Assembly: GCF_024793895.1 (NCBI RefSeq) | Contig: NZ_JANUSB010000017.1 | Span: forward strand, 186,001-250,000 | Length of the DNA: 64,000 bases | Reading direction: 5' to 3' | Source of the DNA: Serratia sp. AKBS12 | GTDB lineage: Bacteria > Pseudomonadota > Gammaproteobacteria > Enterobacterales > Enterobacteriaceae | Shown here: positions 46,725 through 54,819 of the stretch, in pieces | How positions within the stretch are numbered: the first letter of the stretch is position 1 | How the letters are laid out: the number at the start of each line of letters is the position of its first letter | Made by a program: the position numbers and the translations under genes | The notes under the pieces: generated by a model | Databases searched by the model: none | What the model was told of the DNA's origin: nothing | Seen by the model: the letters and a program-made list of their open reading frames with translations, nothing else

Positions 46725-47639
46725 TTATTGGTATTGCTTGCGATAGTCGCTAGGCGAAACGCCAAAACGCTGCTTGAAGGCGGTGGAAAAATGGCTATGG
46801 TCGCTAAAGCCCCAGTCATAGCCAAGACCGGCCAGCTTTTGCCGCTCAGGCGCGTTGCGCAGCGCCTGAGCACACAGATCCAGACGCCGATGCTTGATGT
46901 ATTGCGCTACCACCAGCCCCCGGCGGGCAAACAGCCGGTACAGGCTGCGCACCGAAACGCCTACCTCCGCCGCCAGCCATTCCGGGCGCAGCAGTTCAGA
47001 TTGAATATGTCGATCGATCAGCGCCAGCGCCTTGTTAAAAAGCGGCTGATGCGCATCAGCGCCGTTATCGTGGCTGGTCAGCGTCGGTCGCAACAGGGTG
47101 GCGATAGCATTTAGCACCGCTTCGCTTTCTGCCGCGCTCATTGCAGGATGCTTGATGCATTCAGCTACCAGCTGGTAACTGAGCTGAACGACCGCGTTGT
47201 CGGCACCGATACGTTTGGCGCATTGCACTTCGGCAACGCGTAACGGTTGCTCCAGATAGCGGCGAGGCAGTAACAGGGAGATTTGCCGCGAATCCTGCTG
47301 AAAACTGAAATGGCAGGGCCGGGATGCATCGATCAACGTCACGTCACCGGCTGTCAGTAAACTCTGCTGTCCACCCTGCGTCATAAGCGCACTGCCGCGC
47401 AGTTGGAAAACGGTAAAGAAATGCCCGCCGTCACTTTGCGCGATTTCACGCCGGGTACGGTACAAGGATGCCTGAGCCACATCCACAATGCTCAGGCGCA
47501 AGGCATGCGAACGAAACTCCTGCATGGTGCCACTGAACTCGGCACCGAGCGTTTTGGCCGCAAAACGGCCGCAGGCGGCGTTGATACTGCGCAGCCACTG
47601 CTCGAAACCGACGTCTCTCTCCTGACTGGAAAGCGCCAT
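46725..47639 (-). CDS. feaR: FeaR, AraC-family activator of aromatic amine catabolism
   Basis: A 304-residue AraC-family regulator with a FeaR-type N-terminus (FEQWLRSINAACGRFAAKTLGAEFSGTMQEF) and C-terminal helix-turn-helix pair (WLAAEVGVSVRSLYRLFARRGL, LAGLGYDWGFSDHSHFSTAFKQRFGVSPS). The ATG at 47639 has GGGGAG before it. It is convergent with feaB, and FeaR sites stand before feaB. It should respond to aromatic aldehydes or acids. Confidence 0.85.
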   Translation of the reverse strand: MALSSQERDVGFEQWLRSINAACGRFAAKTLGAEFSGTMQEFRSHALRLSIVDVAQASLYRTRREIAQSDGGHFFTVFQLRGSALMTQGGQQSLLTAGDVTLIDASRPCHFSFQQDSRQISLLLPRRYLEQPLRVAEVQCAKRIGADNAVVQLSYQLVAECIKHPAMSAAESEAVLNAIATLLRPTLTSHDNGADAHQPLFNKALALIDRHIQSELLRPEWLAAEVGVSVRSLYRLFARRGLVVAQYIKHRRLDLCAQALRNAPERQKLAGLGYDWGFSDHSHFSTAFKQRFGVSPSDYRKQYQ

Positions 47640-48086
47640 GTTCTCCCCTTTGCCACGTCGGTGATAAACGCACCTCGGCGATATTGAACCCAAAATCAAC
47701 ATAGTCATTCACCTAGCGACAAGCAAAATAGTTGCGGAGATTTGGCGCAGCGATCACAGATTGAGTGCAAGGAAAGTCGCAGCCGACGTTTGCCCACCGC
47801 CTGCTGGTAGCAACACGGCCTGGCGCCTTTCAGCTTGACTAAACAGATCGAGGTGGAACCGTGCTTTTTAATGCGTTTTTTGCCTCTGCCCTTGGAGCGC
47901 CAATGCATCCAGGTGTTCGCTCAGGCATCTTGCTGTTCTGACATCCCTTTTACCTGAAACCAGCGGCGCAGCCGTGTCCTCTGTCGCCGCAGGAATAACC
48001 GTTAGCTGCCGCCTCGGTTGGCTTAAGGCGCCATCCTGATCCACGCTTAAACATAGCGATTTCTTGCCACACGGGAAGGAGGATAT
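47640..48086. other. Intergenic region between feaR and the copper-protein gene
   Basis: It should hold the feaR promoter (minus) and the promoter of the copper protein (plus). A 26-codon plus-strand frame with a GAGGTGG site begins at the GTG near 47859, but I cannot support it as a gene. No copper-responsive operator was recognised. Confidence 0.35.
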
Positions 48087-48425
48087 ATGCCCGAACAATT
48101 CAACAGCTGTATCGAAGCTTGCTATGCCTGCGCTGCGGCCTGCGATCGTTGTGCGGCCGCCTGCTTGAAAGAAGAGGATCTGGCGATGATGCGCCAGTGC
48201 ATCCGGTTAGACATTCAATGCGCCAATATATGCCGGCTGTCTGCGCAGTTTATGTCGCTGGACAGCGAGTTTGCTCGCCAGTTATGCAACCTGTGCGCCG
48301 AGCTGTGTGAAAAATGCGGTAATGAATGCGGCAAGCATCAAGTCGAACATTGCCAACTGTGCGCCAAAGCTTGCCATCGCTGCGCGCAGGAATGTCGCAG
48401 TATGGCCTCTGCCACCGGTGTTTAA
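48087..48425 (+). CDS. Four-helix-bundle copper-binding protein (Csp-like)
   Basis: A 112-residue cysteine-rich protein with repeated helical Cys motifs: CIEACYACAAACDRCAAAC, CANICRL, CNLCAELCEKCGNECGKH and CQLCAKACHRCAQEC. This is the pattern of cytosolic copper storage proteins, in which cysteines line a four-helix core and bind many Cu(I) ions. No signal peptide is present, so it is cytoplasmic. A strong GGAAGGAGG site precedes it. Role in copper buffering is from the family. Confidence 0.88.
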   Translation: MPEQFNSCIEACYACAAACDRCAAACLKEEDLAMMRQCIRLDIQCANICRLSAQFMSLDSEFARQLCNLCAELCEKCGNECGKHQVEHCQLCAKACHRCAQECRSMASATGV

Positions 48426-48453
48426 CCGCAACCTTCGTTGCGACAATCTGTGA

Positions 48454-48894
48454 CAGACACCCGAATCGGTAAAGCGCCAGACACGCCGTATTACAGAACC
48501 CGTCACGCTCGGTGAGCTCCACGTCGCCGCCCTGGTGGCGAGCTGCCTGTCAGGCTATTCCCTGGTCGATGTGGAAGTGCTACAGGAGGAGCGCGATGTC
48601 GAGCTGCCGGCAGCGTGGGTGGATGTTGCTATCCGCATTGGAAAACTTAAATCTCCGCAGTTTGTCATGCGCCGACTCGCGCCCTGTCGCATGGCTTGCT
48701 GCGCCTTACCTGCCTATCTGACACACTATGGCAATGACACGCTGAAGAAACTTGATGATTTATTGCACGCACCAAGCTTTGGTAAAGCCGTCTCCGACGG
48801 GAACCGGATCCTGTCTGCGGCACAAAAGCAATCATATATCATTGATGGGACTTGTCGTTTGATGGCAAAGAACCCTCAGCTGCTGCATCAATAA
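48454..48894 (+). pseudogene. Broken LysR-family regulator gene
   Basis: The frame lacks any DNA-binding domain and starts inside a LysR effector domain: ITEPVTLGELHVAALVASCL, VDVAIRIGKL and RLAPCRMACCALPAYLTHYG are typical. A stop at 48451 closes the frame on the left, and homology fades after about 100 residues into an unrelated tail ending at 48894. Both ends of the normal 300-residue protein are missing, so this is a remnant. Confidence 0.7.
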
Positions 48895-49218
48895 CTTAAA
48901 ACCCACTCCCCCTCCTTGCGAGCCATCAAGGCACCCTTTCTCTATTGACCTTCGGTCTGTTCAGCCCCGCTGGATCAGCGGTGCGGGTACTCTGGCCCAG
49001 CGGCGGCGATGCCGGATCTACCTTACGCCAGATCATCATGAAGATGACTCATGTAGTAATGAAATTAAGTCGCTTTCACTCGCCAACTGGCTCTGGCATA
49101 AATTATGCAATATTAACTTTTTGAGAACATGAAGACTGCTCAACGAGAACACCAACGGTTTTGGAAACTCATGGAATAAATTCAGTTTTCATATCAGAAC
49201 TTAGGATACAAGATCCCC
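48895..49218. other. Intergenic region before mesX
   Basis: No gene seen. The right half is AT-rich and should contain the mesX promoter. I looked for tandem MetJ boxes and found only a single imperfect AGACTGCT near 49134. Confidence 0.4.
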
Positions 49219-50196
49219 ATGAACACAGATTTTACATTTTCCATTAAAAGCAGTCTGTTCGATGAGAATTATAACCCCTCGGAGAATACGCGTATTACCA
49301 CCAATTTTGCCAATTTGGCCAGGGGGATACACCGCCAGGAAAACCTGCGCAATACGCTAATCATGATTGATAATCGTTTCAATACATTAGCGCATTGGGA
49401 TAATCCCAAAGGCGATCGTTATTCCGTCGAACTGGAAATCATTTCTGCCGAGATGAGCATTAAAGGTCATGGTGATACCTTCCCGGTAATAGAAATATTA
49501 AAAACTAATATTATCGACAAGAAAAAAAACCAACGTATCGAAGGCATCGTTGGGAACAATTTTTCTTCTTACGTGCGTGATTATGACTTCAGCGTTTTGC
49601 TGCTGGAGCACAATAAGAACAAATCTGAATTCAACATCCCGGATGACTTTGGCGATCTGCATGGCAATATATTCAAGCATTTCATCAATTCGACAGCGTA
49701 CAGAAGCAACTTTAATAAATCACCTGTCATATGCTTAAGCATCTCAAGCAAAGATATCTACCACCGGACTGGCAACCAGCACCCAGTGCTGGGCATAGAA
49801 TACCAGCAGGAAGGCTCTTCTTTGACCGAGAGTTATTTCAGAAAAATGGGCCTGCAGGTTCGTTATTTCATGCCACCAAATAGCGTTGCGCCGCTAGCCT
49901 TTTATTTCACTGGCGACTTGCTGGAGGATTACACCAATCTTGAGCTGATTAGCACCATCAGCACCATGGAGACGTTCCAAAAGATTTATCGCCCTGAAAT
50001 TTACAATGCCAACTCTGCCGCAGGACAATGCTATCAGCCAAGCCTGAATCATCAGGATCATTCATTAACGAAAGTTTTTTATGATCGGGAAGAACGTAGC
50101 CAGTTGGCGATCGAGCAGGGAAAGTTTACTGAAGAGCACTTTATCAAACCATACAAGAACATTCTTGAGCAATGGTCTACCAACTACGCACTGTGA
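49219..50196 (+). CDS. mesX: MesX (DUF1852), partner of methionine synthase MesD
   Basis: A 325-residue protein matching DUF1852 from end to end: TRITTNFANLARGIHRQENL, FSSYVRDYDFSVLL, HPVLGIEYQQEGSS and RYFMPPNSVAPLAFYF. In Acinetobacter work I recall, this protein (named MesX, a putative oxygenase) is needed together with oxygen for MesD to make methionine. The gene is visibly richer in A and T than the region to its left and precedes mesD by 28 bases, so they form an operon. The ribosome site before the ATG is weak. Confidence 0.82.
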   Translation: MNTDFTFSIKSSLFDENYNPSENTRITTNFANLARGIHRQENLRNTLIMIDNRFNTLAHWDNPKGDRYSVELEIISAEMSIKGHGDTFPVIEILKTNIIDKKKNQRIEGIVGNNFSSYVRDYDFSVLLLEHNKNKSEFNIPDDFGDLHGNIFKHFINSTAYRSNFNKSPVICLSISSKDIYHRTGNQHPVLGIEYQQEGSSLTESYFRKMGLQVRYFMPPNSVAPLAFYFTGDLLEDYTNLELISTISTMETFQKIYRPEIYNANSAAGQCYQPSLNHQDHSLTKVFYDREERSQLAIEQGKFTEEHFIKPYKNILEQWSTNYAL

Positions 50197-50224
50197 TTAA
50201 CCGAAAATAAAAGGCTCGCTAATT

Positions 50225-51247
50225 ATGAAAACATTGCTCCCCACTTCAACTGCCGGCAGCTTACCCAAACCGTCCTGGTTGGCACAACCAGAGACACTTT
50301 GGTCTCCCTGGAAATTGCAAAACGGGGAACTGATTGAGGGAAAACAGGATGCTCTGCGTTTGTCCCTGGAAGACCAGGTTCGGGCAGGGATTGATATTGT
50401 CAGCGATGGCGAACAAACGCGCCAACACTTTGTCACCACCTTTATTGAACACCTCAACGGCGTTGATTTTGAGAAACGTCAGGTCGTTAAAATTCGTAAT
50501 CGTTACGATGCTAGCGTGCCAACGGTGGTCGGTGCCGTGGAACGTCAAAAACCGGTTTTTGTGGAAGATGCCAAATACTTACGTCAGCTAACCGACCGGC
50601 CGATTAAATGGGCACTGCCTGGCCCGATGACGATGATCGATACGCTGTATGACAGCCACTATAAAAGCCGCGAAAAACTGGCCTGGGAATTCGCCAAAAT
50701 ACTCAATCAGGAAGCCAAAGAATTAGAAGCGGCTGGCGTCGATATTATCCAGTTTGATGAACCCGCCTTTAATGTTTTCTTTGATGAGGTAAACGATTGG
50801 GGGATCGCCACGTTAGAAAAAGCCATTGAAGGACTGAAATGCGAAACCGCAGTACATATTTGCTATGGATACGGCATCAAGGCCAATACCGATTGGAAAA
50901 AGACGCTGGGCTCCGAGTGGCGACAATATGAAGAAGCATTTCCCAAACTGCAAAAATCGATGATCGACATTATCTCACTGGAATGCCATAACTCGCGTGT
51001 TCCCATGGATCTGCTGGAACTTATCCGCGGTAAAAAAGTGATGGTTGGAGCCATTGACGTGGCAACCAATACCATTGAGACGCCCGAGGAAGTCGCCAAT
51101 ACGCTACGCCAGGCCCTGCGCTTTGTCGATGCCGACAAGCTCTACCCTTCAACCAACTGCGGCATGGCCCCCCTAGCCCGTCGGGTCGCCAGCGGCAAGC
51201 TGAACGCGTTAAGTGCCGGCGCAGCCATCATCCGCGGAGAGCTCTAA
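50225..51247 (+). CDS. mesD: MesD, folate-independent core methionine synthase
   Basis: A 340-residue protein made of the MetE catalytic barrel alone. It starts LLPTSTAGSLPKPSWL and shows the zinc ligands as AVHICYGYG (His-X-Cys), a glutamate in IDIISLECHN and PSTNCGMAPL (Cys). Its adjacency to DUF1852 places it in the MesD group rather than MesA-C. The methyl donor is not methyl-folate polyglutamate; for MesD it was unknown when last described. The window carries another MetE-core gene at 3699-4805. Confidence 0.82.
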   Translation: MKTLLPTSTAGSLPKPSWLAQPETLWSPWKLQNGELIEGKQDALRLSLEDQVRAGIDIVSDGEQTRQHFVTTFIEHLNGVDFEKRQVVKIRNRYDASVPTVVGAVERQKPVFVEDAKYLRQLTDRPIKWALPGPMTMIDTLYDSHYKSREKLAWEFAKILNQEAKELEAAGVDIIQFDEPAFNVFFDEVNDWGIATLEKAIEGLKCETAVHICYGYGIKANTDWKKTLGSEWRQYEEAFPKLQKSMIDIISLECHNSRVPMDLLELIRGKKVMVGAIDVATNTIETPEEVANTLRQALRFVDADKLYPSTNCGMAPLARRVASGKLNALSAGAAIIRGEL

Positions 51248-51453
51248 ACCATTACGTTGCCAAAGATGCGATCATGCAAGCAACCCGTTCCGCCCCAGGC
51301 GATCCATCCCCCCCCCCAGCGGACCGAGCATGGCGCAATTGCCGTTGAAGGCCCAACTTATCAACCCACAAGGATGTGGGTGAGCATGGCCTCTGGCTCC
51401 CTACGTTTATCCCTTGGTGTCAACGTCAGAACGGTTATGAGCGAGGAGCGTAA
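51248..51453. other. Non-coding stretch after mesD
   Basis: It contains a run of ten C residues (51308-51317) and a CCCACA/TGTGGG hairpin (51365-51380) that may end the mesXD transcript. No gene seen. Confidence 0.4.
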
Positions 51454-51654
51454 GTGAATGCCTCAACGCTTTATGCGTTCGCACGTTTTCCATTATTGCC
51501 CGATCGGCCAGAAGCATTGATAGCCGGGCGTGAAGAGATTATCTGGCGTGGTTCCTACGACGCAAAACCGCCAGCACCTTATGGTGTAATCAACAGAATA
51601 TTCCTTAACAAACAGCAGCATAATAACATGCAGAAAAAGCCATCGCATTATTGA
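51454..51654 (+). pseudogene. Possible remnant of an alpha/beta-hydrolase gene
   Basis: The frame translates to FARFPLLPDRPEALIAGRE, which resembles the cap region of haloalkane-dehalogenase-type hydrolases, where DxPEALxAGRE is common. The nucleophile motif and the rest of the fold are absent, and the frame runs into unrelated sequence. It is better seen as a gene fragment than a working 66-residue protein. Confidence 0.4.
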
Positions 51655-51664
51655 ACCGAATGGT
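51655..51664 (+). promoter_or_regulatory. Shared motif before the TetR gene
   Basis: ACCGAATGGT with flanking TATTG and TTTAT recurs at 52365-52374 before the hydrolase gene (18 of 26 bases alike over the wider window). It is a candidate operator for the TetR protein. Confidence 0.45.
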
Positions 51665-51698
51665 CTATATTTATCGACATTCCTAAAAGGACAGTTTA

Positions 51699-52316
51699 AT
51701 GATGGCTAAAACAGTATCGGCCGAGCGCCTGCGTGGTCGCCCACGTGAATACGAAGAGACAGAGGTAATTGAGCGGGCAATGCAGGTTTTCTGGACGGAA
51801 GGTTATCACGCCACGTCCCTGCCGACTCTGCTTGCAGCAACCCAAATATCACGCAGCAGTCTTTACGCGGGCTTTGGTGATAAACACGGAATTTTTCTCC
51901 GCTCCCTTGATCTTTATATCGAACAGGCGCTGGCGCGCCTCGATCGGGAGCTTGATACCGCGCCTGACGCTCTGACCGGTGTGCAGGTATGTATTGACGG
52001 TTATCTGGCACGAACGCAAGGCGATGCCGGCAGACGGGGCTGCCTTGTTGTGGCCACAGCCATGGAACTGGCTGCACATGATAAAGAAGTTTCCACTCGC
52101 ATTGACCGGTTCTTCAAGCAGATGGAATCGCGCCTGACCATTGCTCTGAAACGTGCCCGGCAGGCAGGGCTGATCAGAAAGGATGTCGATCCCGCTGCGT
52201 TTGCGCATATGCTGCTATGCCTCCTGGAAGGTGTGCGCGTTATCAGCAAAGTCGGGTCACGGCAGAATACTACCGCTGCTGCACTCAAGGCCCTGATTGC
52301 CCAAATCAGCTGTTAA
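51699..52316 (+). CDS. TetR/AcrR-family transcriptional regulator
   Basis: A 205-residue repressor-type protein. The helix-turn-helix is VIERAMQVFWTEGYHATSLPTLLAATQISRSSLYAGFGDKHGIF and the remainder is the all-helical ligand domain (GRRGCLVVATAMELAAHD). It reads toward the hydrolase and EamA genes and shares an upstream motif with the hydrolase gene, so it likely represses both. AAAGGA precedes the start. Confidence 0.87.
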   Translation: MMAKTVSAERLRGRPREYEETEVIERAMQVFWTEGYHATSLPTLLAATQISRSSLYAGFGDKHGIFLRSLDLYIEQALARLDRELDTAPDALTGVQVCIDGYLARTQGDAGRRGCLVVATAMELAAHDKEVSTRIDRFFKQMESRLTIALKRARQAGLIRKDVDPAAFAHMLLCLLEGVRVISKVGSRQNTTAAALKALIAQISC

Positions 52317-52364
52317 GGGAATTTGCGGCAGCCCGAGAGAAAGTAAAGTTGCGCACATTTTTGG

Positions 52365-52374
52365 ACTGAATGGT
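52365..52374 (+). promoter_or_regulatory. Shared motif before the hydrolase gene
   Basis: ACTGAATGGT matches the motif before the TetR gene (51655-51664) at nine of ten bases and is 100 bases upstream of the hydrolase start. Confidence 0.45.
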
Positions 52375-52473
52375 ACTTAATTATCTGCCTTTTCTGCCCG
52401 GTACCTTGCAGCGACTTTAATACAGGTTTTCTGCTTTATAAGCGAACGTAAATATCACAAGAGGATAAAAAGA

Positions 52474-53184
52474 ATGGCAACATTTGTACTGGTTCACGGC
52501 GCATTTCAGGGAGCCTGGGTTTACACAAAGCTGGCTTATCTGTTGCGTAATGCCGGACACGTCGTTTACACGCCTACACTGACGGGAACGGGTGAAAGAT
52601 CGCACCTTGCAAATCAGAAAATAAATCTGGCTACGCATATCCAGGATGTGCTTAATGTTTTCGAATTCAATGACATTAATGATGCGATTTTATGCGGTCA
52701 TTCTTATGGCGGCATGGTAATAACCGGCGTGGCCAACCTCATCAGCTCACGCATCCGTTCGCTTTATTATATCGATGCCTACGTTCCTTCTGCGGGGCAG
52801 TCTCTGATGGATATAACAGGCCCGGAAACTGCACTGGCGTTCCTCTCTCAGGCCGCAGATACGGGTGACATGATCCCGCCAATTCCGGCTTGCGTATTTA
52901 ATGTAAACGACAACGATGCGGCATGGGTCGACGCACTTTCCGTACCGCAGCCACTGGCAACGTTCGTTCAGGCCGTACGTGAGGGGGAAGAGTCGGCGGC
53001 AGTCTCCACGATTAAACGATCCTTTTTATATGCCACCAGAAACGGCGGAAACTGGTTTGATTCAACGTATAGCCGCCTGAAAGAAAATCCAGAATGGCGC
53101 GTCCATGAATTTGCCTGTGGACACTGCATCATGCTGGACCGTCCGGAAGAACTGCTGTCGTTACTCATCGCAGAGGAGTTTTGA
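52474..53184 (+). CDS. Alpha/beta hydrolase of the methylesterase/HNL type
   Basis: A 236-residue hydrolase. The oxyanion segment LVHGAFQGAWVY, the nucleophile elbow CGHSYGGMV and the histidine in CGHCIMLDRP are all present, so the fold is complete. The lack of a large cap and the overall pattern resemble plant methyl-salicylate esterase or hydroxynitrile lyase relatives and bacterial EstC-type proteins. It is in line with the TetR gene upstream and an EamA exporter downstream. Confidence 0.85.
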   Translation: MATFVLVHGAFQGAWVYTKLAYLLRNAGHVVYTPTLTGTGERSHLANQKINLATHIQDVLNVFEFNDINDAILCGHSYGGMVITGVANLISSRIRSLYYIDAYVPSAGQSLMDITGPETALAFLSQAADTGDMIPPIPACVFNVNDNDAAWVDALSVPQPLATFVQAVREGEESAAVSTIKRSFLYATRNGGNWFDSTYSRLKENPEWRVHEFACGHCIMLDRPEELLSLLIAEEF

Positions 53185-53257
53185 GATCTCCGATCCCTTC
53201 GGCAGTGCGGACAATTAACTGCTGCAGTGGATTCAAAAAACCAGAAAGGAACTGACC

Positions 53258-54178
53258 ATGAATTTAGGTGACTGCCTGCGAGCTGCCTGCGTGATACTCA
53301 TATGGGGGCTAAATTTTGTCGTTATCAAAATTGGCGTAGCTGGTATGCCGCCTTTTTTATTTGCCGCCCTGCGCTTTACGCTCATTGCCCTGCCCGCAGT
53401 CTTTTTTATAAAGCCGCCCGGGACAAAGTTATATCTACTGGTTTTTTATGGCATGACCATCAGCTTTGGGCAGTTTGCGCTGCTTTTTTTAGCGATACGG
53501 CTCGGAATGCCTGCCGGAATCGCCTCACTGGTTATTCAATCACAGGCCTTCTTTACAGCCCTTCTGGGGATTTTGCTGGGTGAGAGGCTTCGCTTTTATC
53601 ATTTACTGGGCTTCTCTATTGCCGGGGCGGGTATGTGTCTGGTCGGGATGGGCAGCGGCGGCACGTCGGATATTACCATTTTGACTATGCTGCTTACGCT
53701 GCTTGCCGCGCTTTGCTGGGGTCTTGGCAACCTTGCCAACAAGCTCATTATGCTGGATAAGCGAAGCCCGGTTAATGGCCTGTCACTGGTTGTCTGGAGT
53801 TCACTGGTGCCGATAGTTCCCTTTTATTTATGCTCTTATATTTTTGAGGGGAAGGACGTTATTATCAACAGTATCGCCAATATTCATGTCTCTGCTTTTC
53901 TGGCGCTGCTGTACCTGGTTTATATTTCCTCTTATATAGGATTTACTTTCTGGAGTGATTTGCTTAGCCGCCATGAATCCTGGCGGGTGGCCCCCTTAAC
54001 GCTGGTGGTGCCAGTGATTGGTTTAGCAAGCTCTGCCTTTTTCCTCCATGAGACAATCACCCACCAGCAAGTCATTGGAGCGATTATTGTGTTCGCGGGC
54101 CTTTTCCTCAATATGTTTGGTGGCCGGTTTATGTCAGCGCTTTCTCCGGTCCGGTTTTTTTGGGGACAAAAGAAATAG
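53258..54178 (+). CDS. EamA/DMT-family exporter
   Basis: A 306-residue membrane protein with ten hydrophobic helices in two EamA repeats (VILIWGLNFVVIKIG in the first, LLTLLAALCWGLGNLANKLI in the second). It resembles EamA, the cysteine/O-acetylserine exporter, but the substrate here is open. It starts 73 bases after the hydrolase gene, so the TetR-hydrolase-exporter set may be a small resistance or detoxification cassette. AGAAAGGAA precedes the ATG. Confidence 0.83.
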   Translation: MNLGDCLRAACVILIWGLNFVVIKIGVAGMPPFLFAALRFTLIALPAVFFIKPPGTKLYLLVFYGMTISFGQFALLFLAIRLGMPAGIASLVIQSQAFFTALLGILLGERLRFYHLLGFSIAGAGMCLVGMGSGGTSDITILTMLLTLLAALCWGLGNLANKLIMLDKRSPVNGLSLVVWSSLVPIVPFYLCSYIFEGKDVIINSIANIHVSAFLALLYLVYISSYIGFTFWSDLLSRHESWRVAPLTLVVPVIGLASSAFFLHETITHQQVIGAIIVFAGLFLNMFGGRFMSALSPVRFFWGQKK

Positions 54179-54257
54179 ACTCGCGGTGTTATTGCTGACA
54201 ATCCAGATAAACGCCCGCTCCTGGCACCAATCAGTCTATCGCAACACCACCATACGG

Positions 54258-54692
54258 CTACGAATGGGCTGCGGGCGAAGTCACCTGCTTGCCGTCTGAC
54301 TCATCGAAGGCTTTCCGGGATGCCTCAATATCCTGCCATGTTTCCTTGATCCAGTCAGTGAATGCCGCCAGCGGTTTCAGCATCGAGCGGCCACGGTCGG
54401 TAAGTTGATATTCCACCCTCGGTGGGAGCTCAGGGTAATAATGGCGAGCCACCAGACCATCTCTTTCGAGATTACGCAGGGTCAGGGTCAGCATACGCTG
54501 CGAAATGTCAGGAATGCCGCGGCGGATGGCACTGAAGCGCAAGGGCACCGCAGGCGAAAGCGCCAGTAGCGAGATAACCAGGATGGTCCATTTATCGCCA
54601 AGCCTTGCCAGCACGCTCCCCGGTGCGCAGGGTGTCAGTTTCGGCCCATTCGGTGTTTCGATGACAGGTCTGCCATTAATCTCACGCGCCAT
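54258..54692 (-). CDS. HxlR-family transcriptional regulator
   Basis: A 144-residue winged-helix regulator: LARLGDKWTILVISLLA, RFSAIRRGIPDISQRMLTLTLRNLERDGLVARHYYPELPPRVEYQLT are the diagnostic HxlR segments. It is divergent from an NmrA-like gene at 54820, the usual target. No cysteine sensor is evident apart from one in TPCAPGS near the N-terminus. Confidence 0.9.
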   Translation of the reverse strand: MAREINGRPVIETPNGPKLTPCAPGSVLARLGDKWTILVISLLALSPAVPLRFSAIRRGIPDISQRMLTLTLRNLERDGLVARHYYPELPPRVEYQLTDRGRSMLKPLAAFTDWIKETWQDIEASRKAFDESDGKQVTSPAAHS

Positions 54693-54777
54693 GATTTTTC
54701 TCCGCTGGGTATTCCATTAGTTCTCTCTGTGTAACTGAGGACCAAAAATGTGCCGTCTTGTGAACAGAATACTACTG

Positions 54778-54805
54778 GTTACATACTGTGACTTACAATA
54801 GTTAC
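54778..54805. promoter_or_regulatory. Repeated GTTAC elements between hxlR-family and NmrA genes
   Basis: GTTAC (54778), GTGAC (54788) and GTTAC (54801) recur on one face of about 28 bases, just before the NmrA start; a further GTAAC is at 54731. They may be sites for the HxlR-type protein. Weak evidence. Confidence 0.35.
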
Positions 54806-54819
54806 TATGGAGAACCACA

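Noticed and set aside
47705..47908. 67-codon minus-strand frame beyond feaR
   Set aside because: Basic, cysteine-scattered sequence with no ribosome site or recognised family.
49130..49142. Single met-box-like AGACTGCT before mesX
   Set aside because: MetJ needs at least two adjacent boxes and the neighbours do not match.
51257..51457. 66-codon frame after mesD
   Set aside because: It spans the poly-C run and a hairpin, and has no recognisable sequence.
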